The notes beneath the pieces were generated by a model. That model had not been told where the DNA came from, did not search any database, and was given only the letters and a program-made list of their open reading frames with translations. Position numbers and translations under genes: made by a program. A stretch of 5,259 nucleotides of DNA from Dehalococcoidia bacterium (GTDB taxonomy: Bacteria; Chloroflexota; Dehalococcoidia; Dehalococcoidales; RBG-16-60-22): positions 1 through 5,259 of the forward strand of contig JAUXAC010000044.1 of NCBI GenBank assembly GCA_030615035.1, read 5' to 3'. Position 1 is the stretch's first letter. Every line of letters begins with the position of its first letter. This document shows, piece by piece, positions 1-4,726 of the stretch.

Positions 1-717
1 AACCCCACTGTAGCTGTCAACAGTGAGCGGGGAGGCGGGGTTCATAGACAGAGATATTGCTATAGTCCAATTTCCAGTTTTGTTAATATCAAACCGCCCG
101 CCAATGAACTCATGGGTAGCACCTGGGCTGGCACTCCCAAACTGCCAATCCTGATAATCCTCGACTATTAGCCCATCGGGGTCTTTCACTATCCAGTGGA
201 TGCCCAATTTCTGGCTGGTAGCCATATCGTTGCGCCCCCAGATATGGACCAACCCTCTTTGACCCTGGGGAATATCATAAACTGGGATGGAAGCTCGGGA
301 CTCATCATACTCTAATTGCTTCTTGCTTATTGTGCCAGCAAATTCAGGCACGGGTGGGTGTGCTACATCCATGTGACGGAAAAGTGCATCTGCAGTGCTA
401 AACTGAGCACCGCAGATAGGGCAAGGAAAAACTGGGGGTGGATGAGCCGATGCGATATGGGCTTCTAGCGCAGCTTGTGAACTGAAAGTTGCGCCACAGT
501 AAGGGCAGGGATAAACTGGGGGTGGATGAGCCGATGCGATATGGGCATCTAGCGCAGCTTGTGAACTTAAGGTTGCGCCACAGTAGGGGCAGGAATAAGC
601 TGGTGGTGGTGGGTGATATTCCTCGATGTGAGAGGTGAGCGCAGCCATAGTGGTAAAGGTGGCCCCACAGTAGGGACAGGGATAGTAGCTGGGAGCGGTT
701 ATTGGTATGCTATCCAT
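1..717 (-). CDS. Tandem C2H2 zinc-finger protein with C-terminal beta-sandwich domain (3' end cut off by window)
   Basis: 239 codons are visible, with no stop before the left edge. Four C2H2 fingers lie at residues 14-35, 43-64, 71-92 and 99-120. Each fits C-x2-C-x3-F/L-x5-L-x2-H-x4-H (e.g. CPYCGATF...LEAHIASAH), and they are joined by proline-rich linkers (HPPPVYP) instead of the TGEKP type. Finger helices carry few basic residues, so structural or protein-binding use is more likely than DNA binding; this is inference. Residues from about 121 look like an all-beta, Ig/CARDB-like domain (GLVHIWGRND, HEFIGGRFDINKTGNW). No signal peptide or membrane segment is visible in this part. The ATG at 717 is chosen because AGGAGG (725-730) lies 7 bases upstream and the preceding gene stops 13 bases away, so the two are probably cotranscribed. 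Function is unknown; a surface or virion structural role is a guess. Confidence 0.85.
   Translation of the reverse strand, partial: MDSIPITAPSYYPCPYCGATFTTMAALTSHIEEYHPPPPAYSCPYCGATLSSQAALDAHIASAHPPPVYPCPYCGATFSSQAALEAHIASAHPPPVFPCPICGAQFSTADALFRHMDVAHPPVPEFAGTISKKQLEYDESRASIPVYDIPQGQRGLVHIWGRNDMATSQKLGIHWIVKDPDGLIVEDYQDWQFGSASPGATHEFIGGRFDINKTGNWTIAISLSMNPASPLTVDSYSGV
429..596 (-). repeat. 84-bp tandem duplication encoding zinc fingers 2 and 3
   Basis: Two adjacent 84-bp units (429-512 and 513-596) differ at five positions, about 94% identity. Each encodes one 28-residue C2H2 finger plus its proline linker, so the duplication keeps the frame. Two of the differences change residues inside the finger (Phe/Leu after GAT, and Glu/Asp before Ala-His). 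The flanking fingers at 345-428 and about 597-683 are diverged copies of the same unit. This indicates recent expansion of a finger array by unequal exchange or slippage. Confidence 0.93.
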
Positions 718-730
718 CAATCCCCCTCCT

Positions 731-1138
731 CTATTTCTTCCTCCGAGCGACTAAGGCAATACCCAGGACAGACAAAGCGCCAATACCGAGCACTATAACA
801 GCTGTGGGGAGAGCCGCTTTAGTCTTTAAGCTGACAACTTTACTATCAGAACCATAATAAGTCCAGTGGTAACCATCCCAACGCTCCACCCAGACAAAAG
901 CGGTAGTTTTGCAATCAGGCATGGTGAAAGAGGCGCTGTAAGTTTTGGACTCCCCGCTCTTAATAACATCAGTTCCGCCACCAATAACATAATCGGGGTA
1001 AAGGTCTGGGACGGCATCTATCGTGGTTTTAAACGGAGCGTATTTAGCCAAGGTACTCGTCACCTTGACAGATACCGAAACCGGTTCGCCTTCTTCAGCG
1101 CTACTGGGAGCAGTTATTGCAATATCAGTATAAGCCAT
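731..1138 (-). CDS. Tail-anchored beta-sandwich (CARDB/Ig-like) membrane protein
   Basis: This 135-residue protein is of unrecognised family. Residues 1-105 have alternating beta-strand character (EPVSVSVKVTST, KTYSASFTMPD, FVWVERWDGYHW), as in CARDB or Ig-like surface domains. Residues about 109-131 are a single hydrophobic helix (ALPTAVIVLGIGALSVLGIA), followed by a basic RRKK end, typical of a C-terminal membrane anchor. There is no N-terminal signal peptide, so export would have to use the tail or another route. The ATG at 1138 is preferred because AGGAG (1144-1148) lies 5 bases upstream. An in-frame ATG at 1168 has no such site and falls at the predicted transcription start. A near-consensus promoter lies directly upstream and the zinc-finger gene follows after 13 bases. 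Its opening (ITAPSS) resembles that gene's opening (ITAPSY). Confidence 0.85.
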   Translation of the reverse strand: MAYTDIAITAPSSAEEGEPVSVSVKVTSTLAKYAPFKTTIDAVPDLYPDYVIGGGTDVIKSGESKTYSASFTMPDCKTTAFVWVERWDGYHWTYYGSDSKVVSLKTKAALPTAVIVLGIGALSVLGIALVARRKK

Positions 1139-1171
1139 TAGCTCTCCTTTTCTTGTCCCCAGTGTCATTTT

Positions 1172-1200
1172 ATCATAGGCTGAAAAAATCAGTATGTCAA
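1172..1200 (-). promoter_or_regulatory. Sigma-70-type promoter for the beta-sandwich/zinc-finger gene pair
   Basis: On the minus strand TTGACA (1200-1195) is followed by exactly 17 bases and TATGAT (1177-1172). This is a perfect -35 box and a -10 box with one mismatch. Transcription would start near 1165, about 27 bases before the ATG at 1138. The -35 box overlaps the TGA stop of the J-domain gene, so the last two genes can be expressed independently of the operon upstream. Confidence 0.8.
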
Positions 1201-1541
1201 TGGTGCGATGTCCATTCTCTCTCCAGTGTTATCTGTTCATAAGCCTTTTGGATTCTCTTGAATTCCTCAGCGTCGCCTCCAACATCAGGATGCACGCGCT
1301 TTACATGAGATTTATAGGCTGCTTTAACTAAGAAATCCGGGGCATCTGGATTAACTCCAAGCACACGGTAAGGACTGTCTTCAGGAACTTCCTCAACAAA
1401 GACACTAGTTACCTTTTTCGTAATCTCGTTTCCGAAGAGGCTAGCGCCCCGAGCTACCACATGCTTCAGACGCTTTCCAGTGAAGAGATAGAGCATATCG
1501 TCAACGTTTCTCACTGTCCTTCTAACTCCTGCTTTTGACAT
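1197..1541 (-). CDS. J-domain (DnaJ-like) co-chaperone protein
   Basis: The 114-residue protein ends in a J domain at about residues 57-105 (SPYRVLGVNPDAPDFLVKAAY...). It includes the invariant HPD loop (84-86, in VKRVHPDVGGD) and a helix-IV-like FKRIQKAYEQI. J domains stimulate ATP hydrolysis by Hsp70 (DnaK). The G/F, zinc-finger and substrate-binding regions of full DnaJ are absent. Instead a basic N-terminal segment of about 55 residues (GVRRTVRNVDDML, GKRLKHVVARG) may be the targeting part. The ATG at 1541 is chosen for its strong AGGAGG (1548-1553), 6 bases upstream. The frame stays open to 1700, but that extension lies inside the neighbouring gene. The start overlaps the end of the transglutaminase-like gene by 20 bases, suggesting coupled translation and perhaps a shared task. 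Phage-encoded J proteins that recruit host DnaK are known; the client here is unknown. Confidence 0.88.
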   Translation of the reverse strand: MSKAGVRRTVRNVDDMLYLFTGKRLKHVVARGASLFGNEITKKVTSVFVEEVPEDSPYRVLGVNPDAPDFLVKAAYKSHVKRVHPDVGGDAEEFKRIQKAYEQITLEREWTSHH

Positions 1542-2427
1542 AGCTTTCCTCCTTTTCCTCGACTGTTTTGAGGTCAAACTCGCTGAGCCCAATATCTGTA
1601 CTGAAAGCATACTTATCGTTGAACATGCCGTATATGACATACTTCCCCCTGAGCGATTTCCCTGGGGGCGCAGTAGATTCAAGGATACGGTCCTCGCCAC
1701 CTTCTCCTTCGGTTACTATGAACATGTGGCCGTCTGTCTTTCCCCCCATTGCCCAAAGCCCAAAGGCACAATATACCTGGTCCGGGGGAATATAGTTCCT
1801 GAGGATGCTTGTCAATAGAATTGAACTGCAATCGCAATCTACCCCAGAGCGCTTAGTTAAAGTCTCGCTGGGGGTACGCCACAAGTCGCCTACTTCTGAT
1901 CCGTAGGTCGTAAAGGAATTAACAAACTCCTGGGCAGCACTCAGAAAATCGGGTGCCTGCACCAATACCCGGGCGATATCTCTCACTTCCTGGTCGTCGG
2001 GCTGCACTAGAGAACGGATGGAGTGGTATTCGTGGTCGTGCCTGACATCGGCCAGGAGGTCATCATATCGCTTTATCTTGCTATCCCCGGCGACTATGGA
2101 AATGGCGCCATTTTTCATCAGCTGCTTTACCGACTCCTCGCCAATCTTAAAGTAGGTCATAGCTTCCTCCGTTGTTCTAAAAGTTTGGACATGCTCTTTA
2201 ACTGGATACCCTGGAATCGACCCCTCGAGCTCCCGGCTGTAGTCTTCAAGGGGTATATATTCTACCGGGGGTCCAAAAATGGAGTGATTGACAACCCATT
2301 GCCAAAAGGACAAGCCCGTGCGGCCGCCACTCCTGAAGATGGGTAAAGTGACTGACTCAACAGCTATTAGACCAAGGGTTAGCTTTGGTAGCACCCGCTT
2401 GAGTTCTTTAGCCCTTTCAGGTTCCAT
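1522..2427 (-). CDS. Transglutaminase-like (papain-fold) cysteine enzyme, probable membrane-anchored protease
   Basis: This 301-residue protein carries a transglutaminase-core signature. The Cys motif GVDCDCSSILLTSILR places C198 twelve residues before Arg, as in the family consensus. The His motif is TDGHMFI (H234). The acidic third position appears to be E250 in ILESTAP, where most members have Asp. The segment VQPDDQEVRDIARVL, then FLSAAQEFVNSFTTY, matches the helical lead-in usual before such cores. Bacterial members are mostly peptidases or amidases rather than cross-linkers, so the substrate is uncertain. Residues about 13-31 are moderately hydrophobic and may anchor it. The ATG at 2427 has AGGAAG (2437-2442) 9 bases upstream and overlaps the previous gene's stop by 11 bases. 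Its N-terminus resembles the 73-residue peptide encoded just upstream. A role in processing virion or envelope proteins would fit, but that is inference. Confidence 0.82.
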   Translation of the reverse strand: MEPERAKELKRVLPKLTLGLIAVESVTLPIFRSGGRTGLSFWQWVVNHSIFGPPVEYIPLEDYSRELEGSIPGYPVKEHVQTFRTTEEAMTYFKIGEESVKQLMKNGAISIVAGDSKIKRYDDLLADVRHDHEYHSIRSLVQPDDQEVRDIARVLVQAPDFLSAAQEFVNSFTTYGSEVGDLWRTPSETLTKRSGVDCDCSSILLTSILRNYIPPDQVYCAFGLWAMGGKTDGHMFIVTEGEGGEDRILESTAPPGKSLRGKYVIYGMFNDKYAFSTDIGLSEFDLKTVEEKEESYVKSRS

Positions 2428-2638
2428 TGCTCAATGCTTCCTGATAAGCTTCACGGGCTAGCCGACACGCCTCCTCATACGGCAGGTGTGGATGCCCGAA
2501 CGGAGAGCTCGGTTCGAGGTGGGTTGAGTCGCGGAGAAGTCTCCAGAAGTGGACACCATCATGCCTTGAGTGGCCAGCCCCCCTAAAAACAGGCAAGAAT
2601 GAAAATGCTATAAGCCCTACTACTATTTTCCCTAACAT
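2417..2638 (-). CDS. Small protein with N-terminal hydrophobic segment
   Basis: This is a 73-residue protein of unrecognised family. Residues 4-18 (KIVVGLIAFSFLPVF) form a hydrophobic stretch that could be a short membrane anchor or uncleaved signal. The rest is polar and His/Pro-rich (FGHPHLPYEEACRLAREAYQEAL) and ends in a likely helix. The landmarks K-x3-GLIA, LP-x-FR-x2-G and G-x2-FW recur in order in the first 42 residues of the transglutaminase-like protein encoded next. This suggests a duplicated N-terminal module or a partner sharing an anchor. It overlaps the endonuclease stop by 7 bases (ATGTTAG) and the next gene by 11. No good ribosome binding site precedes the ATG (only AAGGGC, about 12 bases away), so it probably depends on coupling. 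The overlaps and the similarity argue that it is real. Confidence 0.65.
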   Translation of the reverse strand: MLGKIVVGLIAFSFLPVFRGAGHSRHDGVHFWRLLRDSTHLEPSSPFGHPHLPYEEACRLAREAYQEALSNGT

Positions 2639-3459
2639 TGATTAAAAGCCCTTATTCTTAATTCCAAATCACTATCTGATAACTCATGTTCCCATATTAT
2701 TAAACAATCAAATCCAAAATCTTTAAATTTGGTTATTCTTTCCTGTGGATTAGCATTTTTGTGCCAGTAGTCACCGTAGAGTTCTATTATTTTCTTTCTT
2801 CCATTGATATTTAGAAAATCAGGATTTATCCTACCTATTATAACTGAACCATCACCAACAAACCTATATTTCCCTGGACACGCTTTCTCAATAATGAGGT
2901 TTAACCTCTTTTCGGCCTTATTAGGAGTAGCGTGTTTCGCCTTAATCTGCTTGGCTATAAATTCTGGGGTTTTCCACAGGGCTTTAAGAGCTTCGCGTCT
3001 GCCTTCTTTGTTTCTTAGATTAGCTAACCTTATCTTTTCCCGATGCTCAGGTGCTAAAGCCCTGCCCTTACATGGATGCTCATGAGTCTGGTAATAAAGC
3101 AAGTGAGCTTGCCTATTTTTCTCAACTATTTCAGGTGTGTGTTTTCTCCCTTTGAGAACTGCTGATATCTTATTAACCCAAGTAATTTTCCGCCCCTTTA
3201 GCGCTTTGGATAAGGCAGGGATTTTCTTTCCTTTAGTTACTCCAGGTCTGCCAATCAATTTTTGTCTAATTTTGTCTATATGTTCCTGTGTCTTAGGTCG
3301 AGGCACTCCAGTAAGGCGAATCCTATTTGCTTCAGCAAGTTTGGCTATCCTTAGGTCAGTTTCCTTAGTTAACCCCTTGCTCCAAGGAGAAATACCTTTG
3401 ATAGTCTGGGCATGATTTCTTATATGCTCAGGTGTTTGTCTATATCCTTTTTTAGTCAC
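2632..3459 (-). CDS. Freestanding homing endonuclease: NUMOD3-type repeats plus Vsr/EDxHD-like nuclease domain
   Basis: 275 residues from the GTG at 3459; a TTG at 3462 is an alternative, but GGGAG (3466-3470) sits 6 bases before GTG and only 3 before TTG. Residues about 3-150 hold several basic NUMOD3-like DNA-binding motifs (RQTPEHIRNH, RPKTQEHIDKIRQKLIG, LKGRKHTPEIVEKNRQ, GRALAPEHREKIRLAN). The C-terminal 95 residues resemble Vsr/EDxHD-type nucleases of the PD-(D/E)XK superfamily: NKAEKRL (E183), NPDF (D214), IIELYGDYWHK (E226, D230, H233) and the closing strand LIIWEHEL. Such enzymes cut DNA at a target site and spread their own gene. Base composition differs sharply from its neighbours: 2641-2760 is about 27% G+C while 1861-1920 is about 57%. 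It is the first gene after the leftward promoter, which points to insertion into an existing operon. Confidence 0.87.
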   Translation of the reverse strand: MTKKGYRQTPEHIRNHAQTIKGISPWSKGLTKETDLRIAKLAEANRIRLTGVPRPKTQEHIDKIRQKLIGRPGVTKGKKIPALSKALKGRKITWVNKISAVLKGRKHTPEIVEKNRQAHLLYYQTHEHPCKGRALAPEHREKIRLANLRNKEGRREALKALWKTPEFIAKQIKAKHATPNKAEKRLNLIIEKACPGKYRFVGDGSVIIGRINPDFLNINGRKKIIELYGDYWHKNANPQERITKFKDFGFDCLIIWEHELSDSDLELRIRAFNQC

Positions 3460-3512
3460 CAAGCACTCCCGGGGTGATAAGAAGCCCTTCCATTCTTGAC
3501 TCCAGTTATCTC

Positions 3513-3541
3513 AGTATACACCGCCGGGGGGAGGTTGCCAA
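3513..3541 (-). promoter_or_regulatory. Sigma-70-type promoter for the leftward operon
   Basis: On the minus strand TTGGCA (3541-3536) is followed by 17 bases and TATACT (3518-3513). Each box differs from consensus at one position. Transcription would start near 3506, about 47 bases before the GTG of the endonuclease gene. The overlapping genes downstream (endonuclease, 73-residue protein, transglutaminase-like protein, J-protein) would be read from it. Confidence 0.72.
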
Positions 3542-3566
3542 GATGAAGCAGAGCCAGTAATATAAT
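3535..3566 (+). promoter_or_regulatory. Candidate promoter for the rightward gene pair
   Basis: A perfect TATAAT lies at 3561-3566, which puts the start of transcription near 3573. The best -35 candidate, TTGCCA (3535-3540), is 20 bases upstream, longer than the usual 17. It overlaps the leftward -35 box on the other strand. The -10 box is convincing; the -35 assignment is weak. Confidence 0.45.
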
Positions 3567-3575
3567 ATCAACAAG

Positions 3576-3583
3576 TTAGGAGG
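3576..3583 (+). promoter_or_regulatory. Strong ribosome binding site (TTAGGAGG)
   Basis: TTAGGAGG ends 5 bases before the ATG at 3589 and fixes that start. A GTG at 3583 in the same frame overlaps the site itself and is therefore unlikely to be used. Confidence 0.85.
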
Positions 3584-3588
3584 TGTTT

Positions 3589-3894
3589 ATGTCATTCCCT
3601 TTAACCTTTAATCGTTGCCCCAATTGCGACTGCAAGGATACCGTCTGCCGGCTTGCCTGCGCCGATGAACCATCCATTCCCAAGAATACCTTTGTTTCCC
3701 TCGAGAAGAAGATCACTCCCATCCAGGACTTTACGAAAATATCCACACCTACCACTAAGATACTTATTCGGCATTATGATACTTGCTCTAAGTGTGGCCT
3801 CGACTACTGCACCAAGGTCGAGAAGACAACTATGCCTACAGATGCCCTGATGAAAGCGATGGGTCTAGGGCAAGTAGTGGGATTGAAGCGATGA
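3589..3894 (+). CDS. Small zinc-ribbon-like protein of unknown function
   Basis: The 101-residue protein has two Cys pairs typical of a zinc ribbon: CPNC (10, 13) and CSKC (66, 69). Additional Cys at 15, 20, 24 and 74 could bind a second metal or form disulfides. The 52 residues between the pairs are long for a simple ribbon and look partly beta (NTFVSLEKKITPI, TKILIRHYDTC). The C-terminus (DALMKAMGLGQVVGLKR) is probably helical. There is no signal peptide or membrane segment. It is the first gene after the control region, with a strong ribosome binding site. Its TGA overlaps the ATG of the next gene (ATGA), so the two are translated together and perhaps act together. I do not recognise the family; nucleic-acid or protein binding are both possible. 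Confidence 0.82.
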   Translation: MSFPLTFNRCPNCDCKDTVCRLACADEPSIPKNTFVSLEKKITPIQDFTKISTPTTKILIRHYDTCSKCGLDYCTKVEKTTMPTDALMKAMGLGQVVGLKR

Positions 3895-4130
3895 TTGACT
3901 TTGAAGAGATGAAGCAAAGACAGGAAATGGGCCAGCAAGACATTGACTCGCTGGTTGATGATGAAAAGACGGTGCTCCGGCACTACTGCAGCCTGGCGAC
4001 CGAGGCGTTATTGAGGATGGGAACACAGAGAGGGGCACCGGTAGACCAGGTGGTAATAAATTCTTTTAAGACTGGTATTGCCCTGGGTTTAAGGTTATCC
4101 ATAACGGGCGGCGAAGTCCAAGGAAGGTAG
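3891..4130 (+). CDS. Small helical protein of unknown function
   Basis: The 79-residue protein is soluble and largely helical in appearance. It has an acidic, Gln/Glu-rich first third (EEMKQRQEMGQQDIDSLVDDEK), a middle helix with a Cys (LRHYCSLATEALLRMG) and a hydrophobic later helix (VVINSFKTGIALGLRL). The ATG at 3891 shares ATGA with the preceding stop. The frame is open back to 3792, but that part lies inside the zinc-ribbon gene and gives a composition unlike a real protein. No motif, membrane segment or signal is seen. It ends 19 bases before the stop of the convergent gene. No function can be assigned. Confidence 0.75.
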   Translation: MIDFEEMKQRQEMGQQDIDSLVDDEKTVLRHYCSLATEALLRMGTQRGAPVDQVVINSFKTGIALGLRLSITGGEVQGR

Positions 4131-4149
4131 CGCCAGATATTGGCTCTAC

Positions 4150-4707
4150 CTAAGTTCTCGCACGCTCTAGATACTTTTCAGCCGGCTTCCTGACAATCAA
4201 AGCTACAGCGACCAGTCCTACCGCCCCGGTGATCATCAGGGGTAACAGCGCCTTGCCTATTGCCTCAATCTTGACAATGCCAAAGGCAATGAGACCGATG
4301 ACGAAAAGAGGCACCAACAAGGGAACAAGAACGGCAAAAGATGGCGAGCCTTTCTGAAGAACAAGCCTAGTAGTGGGTATGCCATCGATGACACGGGCTG
4401 TGGGTCGATAAGCATGGAAGCCATTGGCGAGCATCCCCAAGTAAAGGTCATCGAGCTCATCTTCAGTAGGCAGGTCTTCAGTACAGATAGTCAAACATGC
4501 CTTCCCCCCTACCTCCATGGTGGACTCCACCAGTTCAAGAGCTGTGGGAAGTTCAGCTCCTGAGTAGCCAATAATCTCGTTCTGCATAGTATACCTCCCT
4601 TGGGTCTCTGCCGGCCGTTTGGTACCCGCCGCCATAAGCAAACCTATTAGTACGCTCGTCACGGCGCCGAAAAGAAAGTCCTCTGGCCGCACATAAACCT
4701 CATTCAT
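4150..4707 (-). CDS. Membrane protein with two plausible start sites (185 or 145 residues)
   Basis: From the ATG at 4707 the product has 185 residues. A possible helix lies at 11-27 (FLFGAVTSVLIGLLMAAG). A soluble domain follows at about 42-122 (TALELVESTMEVGGKACL, EDELDDLYLGMLANGFHAY, TTRLVLQKG). Two strong helices lie at about 124-145 (AVLVPLLVPLFVIGLIAFGI) and 153-172 (ALLPLMITGAVGLVAVALIV), with a basic tail. An internal ATG at 4587 (Met41) has GGGAGG (4594-4599) 6 bases upstream, far better than the AGGTG abutting the first ATG. It would give a 145-residue form lacking the first helix. I keep the longer form because the extra 40 codons read like a coding membrane segment and begin 19 bases after the previous stop. 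The alternative is equally open. The family is not recognised. Confidence 0.68.
   Translation of the reverse strand: MNEVYVRPEDFLFGAVTSVLIGLLMAAGTKRPAETQGRYTMQNEIIGYSGAELPTALELVESTMEVGGKACLTICTEDLPTEDELDDLYLGMLANGFHAYRPTARVIDGIPTTRLVLQKGSPSFAVLVPLLVPLFVIGLIAFGIVKIEAIGKALLPLMITGAVGLVAVALIVRKPAEKYLERART
4594..4599 (-). promoter_or_regulatory. Internal ribosome binding site (GGGAGG)
   Basis: On the minus strand AGGGAGG is followed by TATACT and then the ATG at 4587, in frame with the membrane-protein gene. Its strength and 6-base spacing make it either the true start of that gene or a second start giving a shorter product. Confidence 0.6.
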
Positions 4708-4726
4708 CACCTGATTATGTAACTGT

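Larger units (their letters stand above)
3460..3588. promoter_or_regulatory. Divergent intergenic control region
   Basis: These 129 bases are the longest non-coding stretch in the window and separate the leftward and rightward gene sets. They hold the leftward promoter, a candidate rightward -10 box and the ribosome binding sites of both first genes. A G/C-rich run (CCGCCGGGGGG, 3521-3531) lies in the spacer of the leftward promoter. No operator palindrome is evident. Confidence 0.75.

Noticed and set aside
429..596. CRISPR array
   Set aside because: The repeat is a direct protein-coding duplication in frame with a zinc-finger array and has no unique spacers.
1..717. Zinc-finger protein as a DNA-binding transcription factor
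   Set aside because: Helix residues are mostly Ala/Ser/acidic, linkers are proline-rich and the protein is fused to a surface-like beta domain. I do not support this call, though it cannot be excluded.
613..798. Plus-strand open frame opposite the start of the zinc-finger gene
   Set aside because: It is antisense to two well-supported genes, has low-complexity composition and no ribosome binding site.
866..1141. Plus-strand open frame of 91 codons opposite the beta-sandwich gene
   Set aside because: It mirrors the real minus-strand gene, which has a promoter, ribosome binding site and membrane anchor. The plus-strand product has no coherent domain.
1180..1192. CTGA-N5-TCAG hairpin downstream of the J-domain gene, as a terminator
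   Set aside because: The stem is only 4 bp and lies within the spacer of the promoter at 1172-1200, so the promoter explains the sequence better.
1542..1700. N-terminal extension of the J-domain gene back to 1700
   Set aside because: It lies wholly inside the transglutaminase-like gene and lacks a ribosome binding site, whereas the ATG at 1541 has AGGAGG at ideal spacing.
2804..3415. Two plus-strand open frames opposite the endonuclease gene
   Set aside because: They are Phe/Leu-rich reflections of Lys/Glu codons on the minus strand, with no start signals.
4131..4149. Small inverted repeat GCCA-GATAT-TGGC between the convergent genes, as a terminator
   Set aside because: A 4-bp stem without a T-run is too weak to call a terminator.
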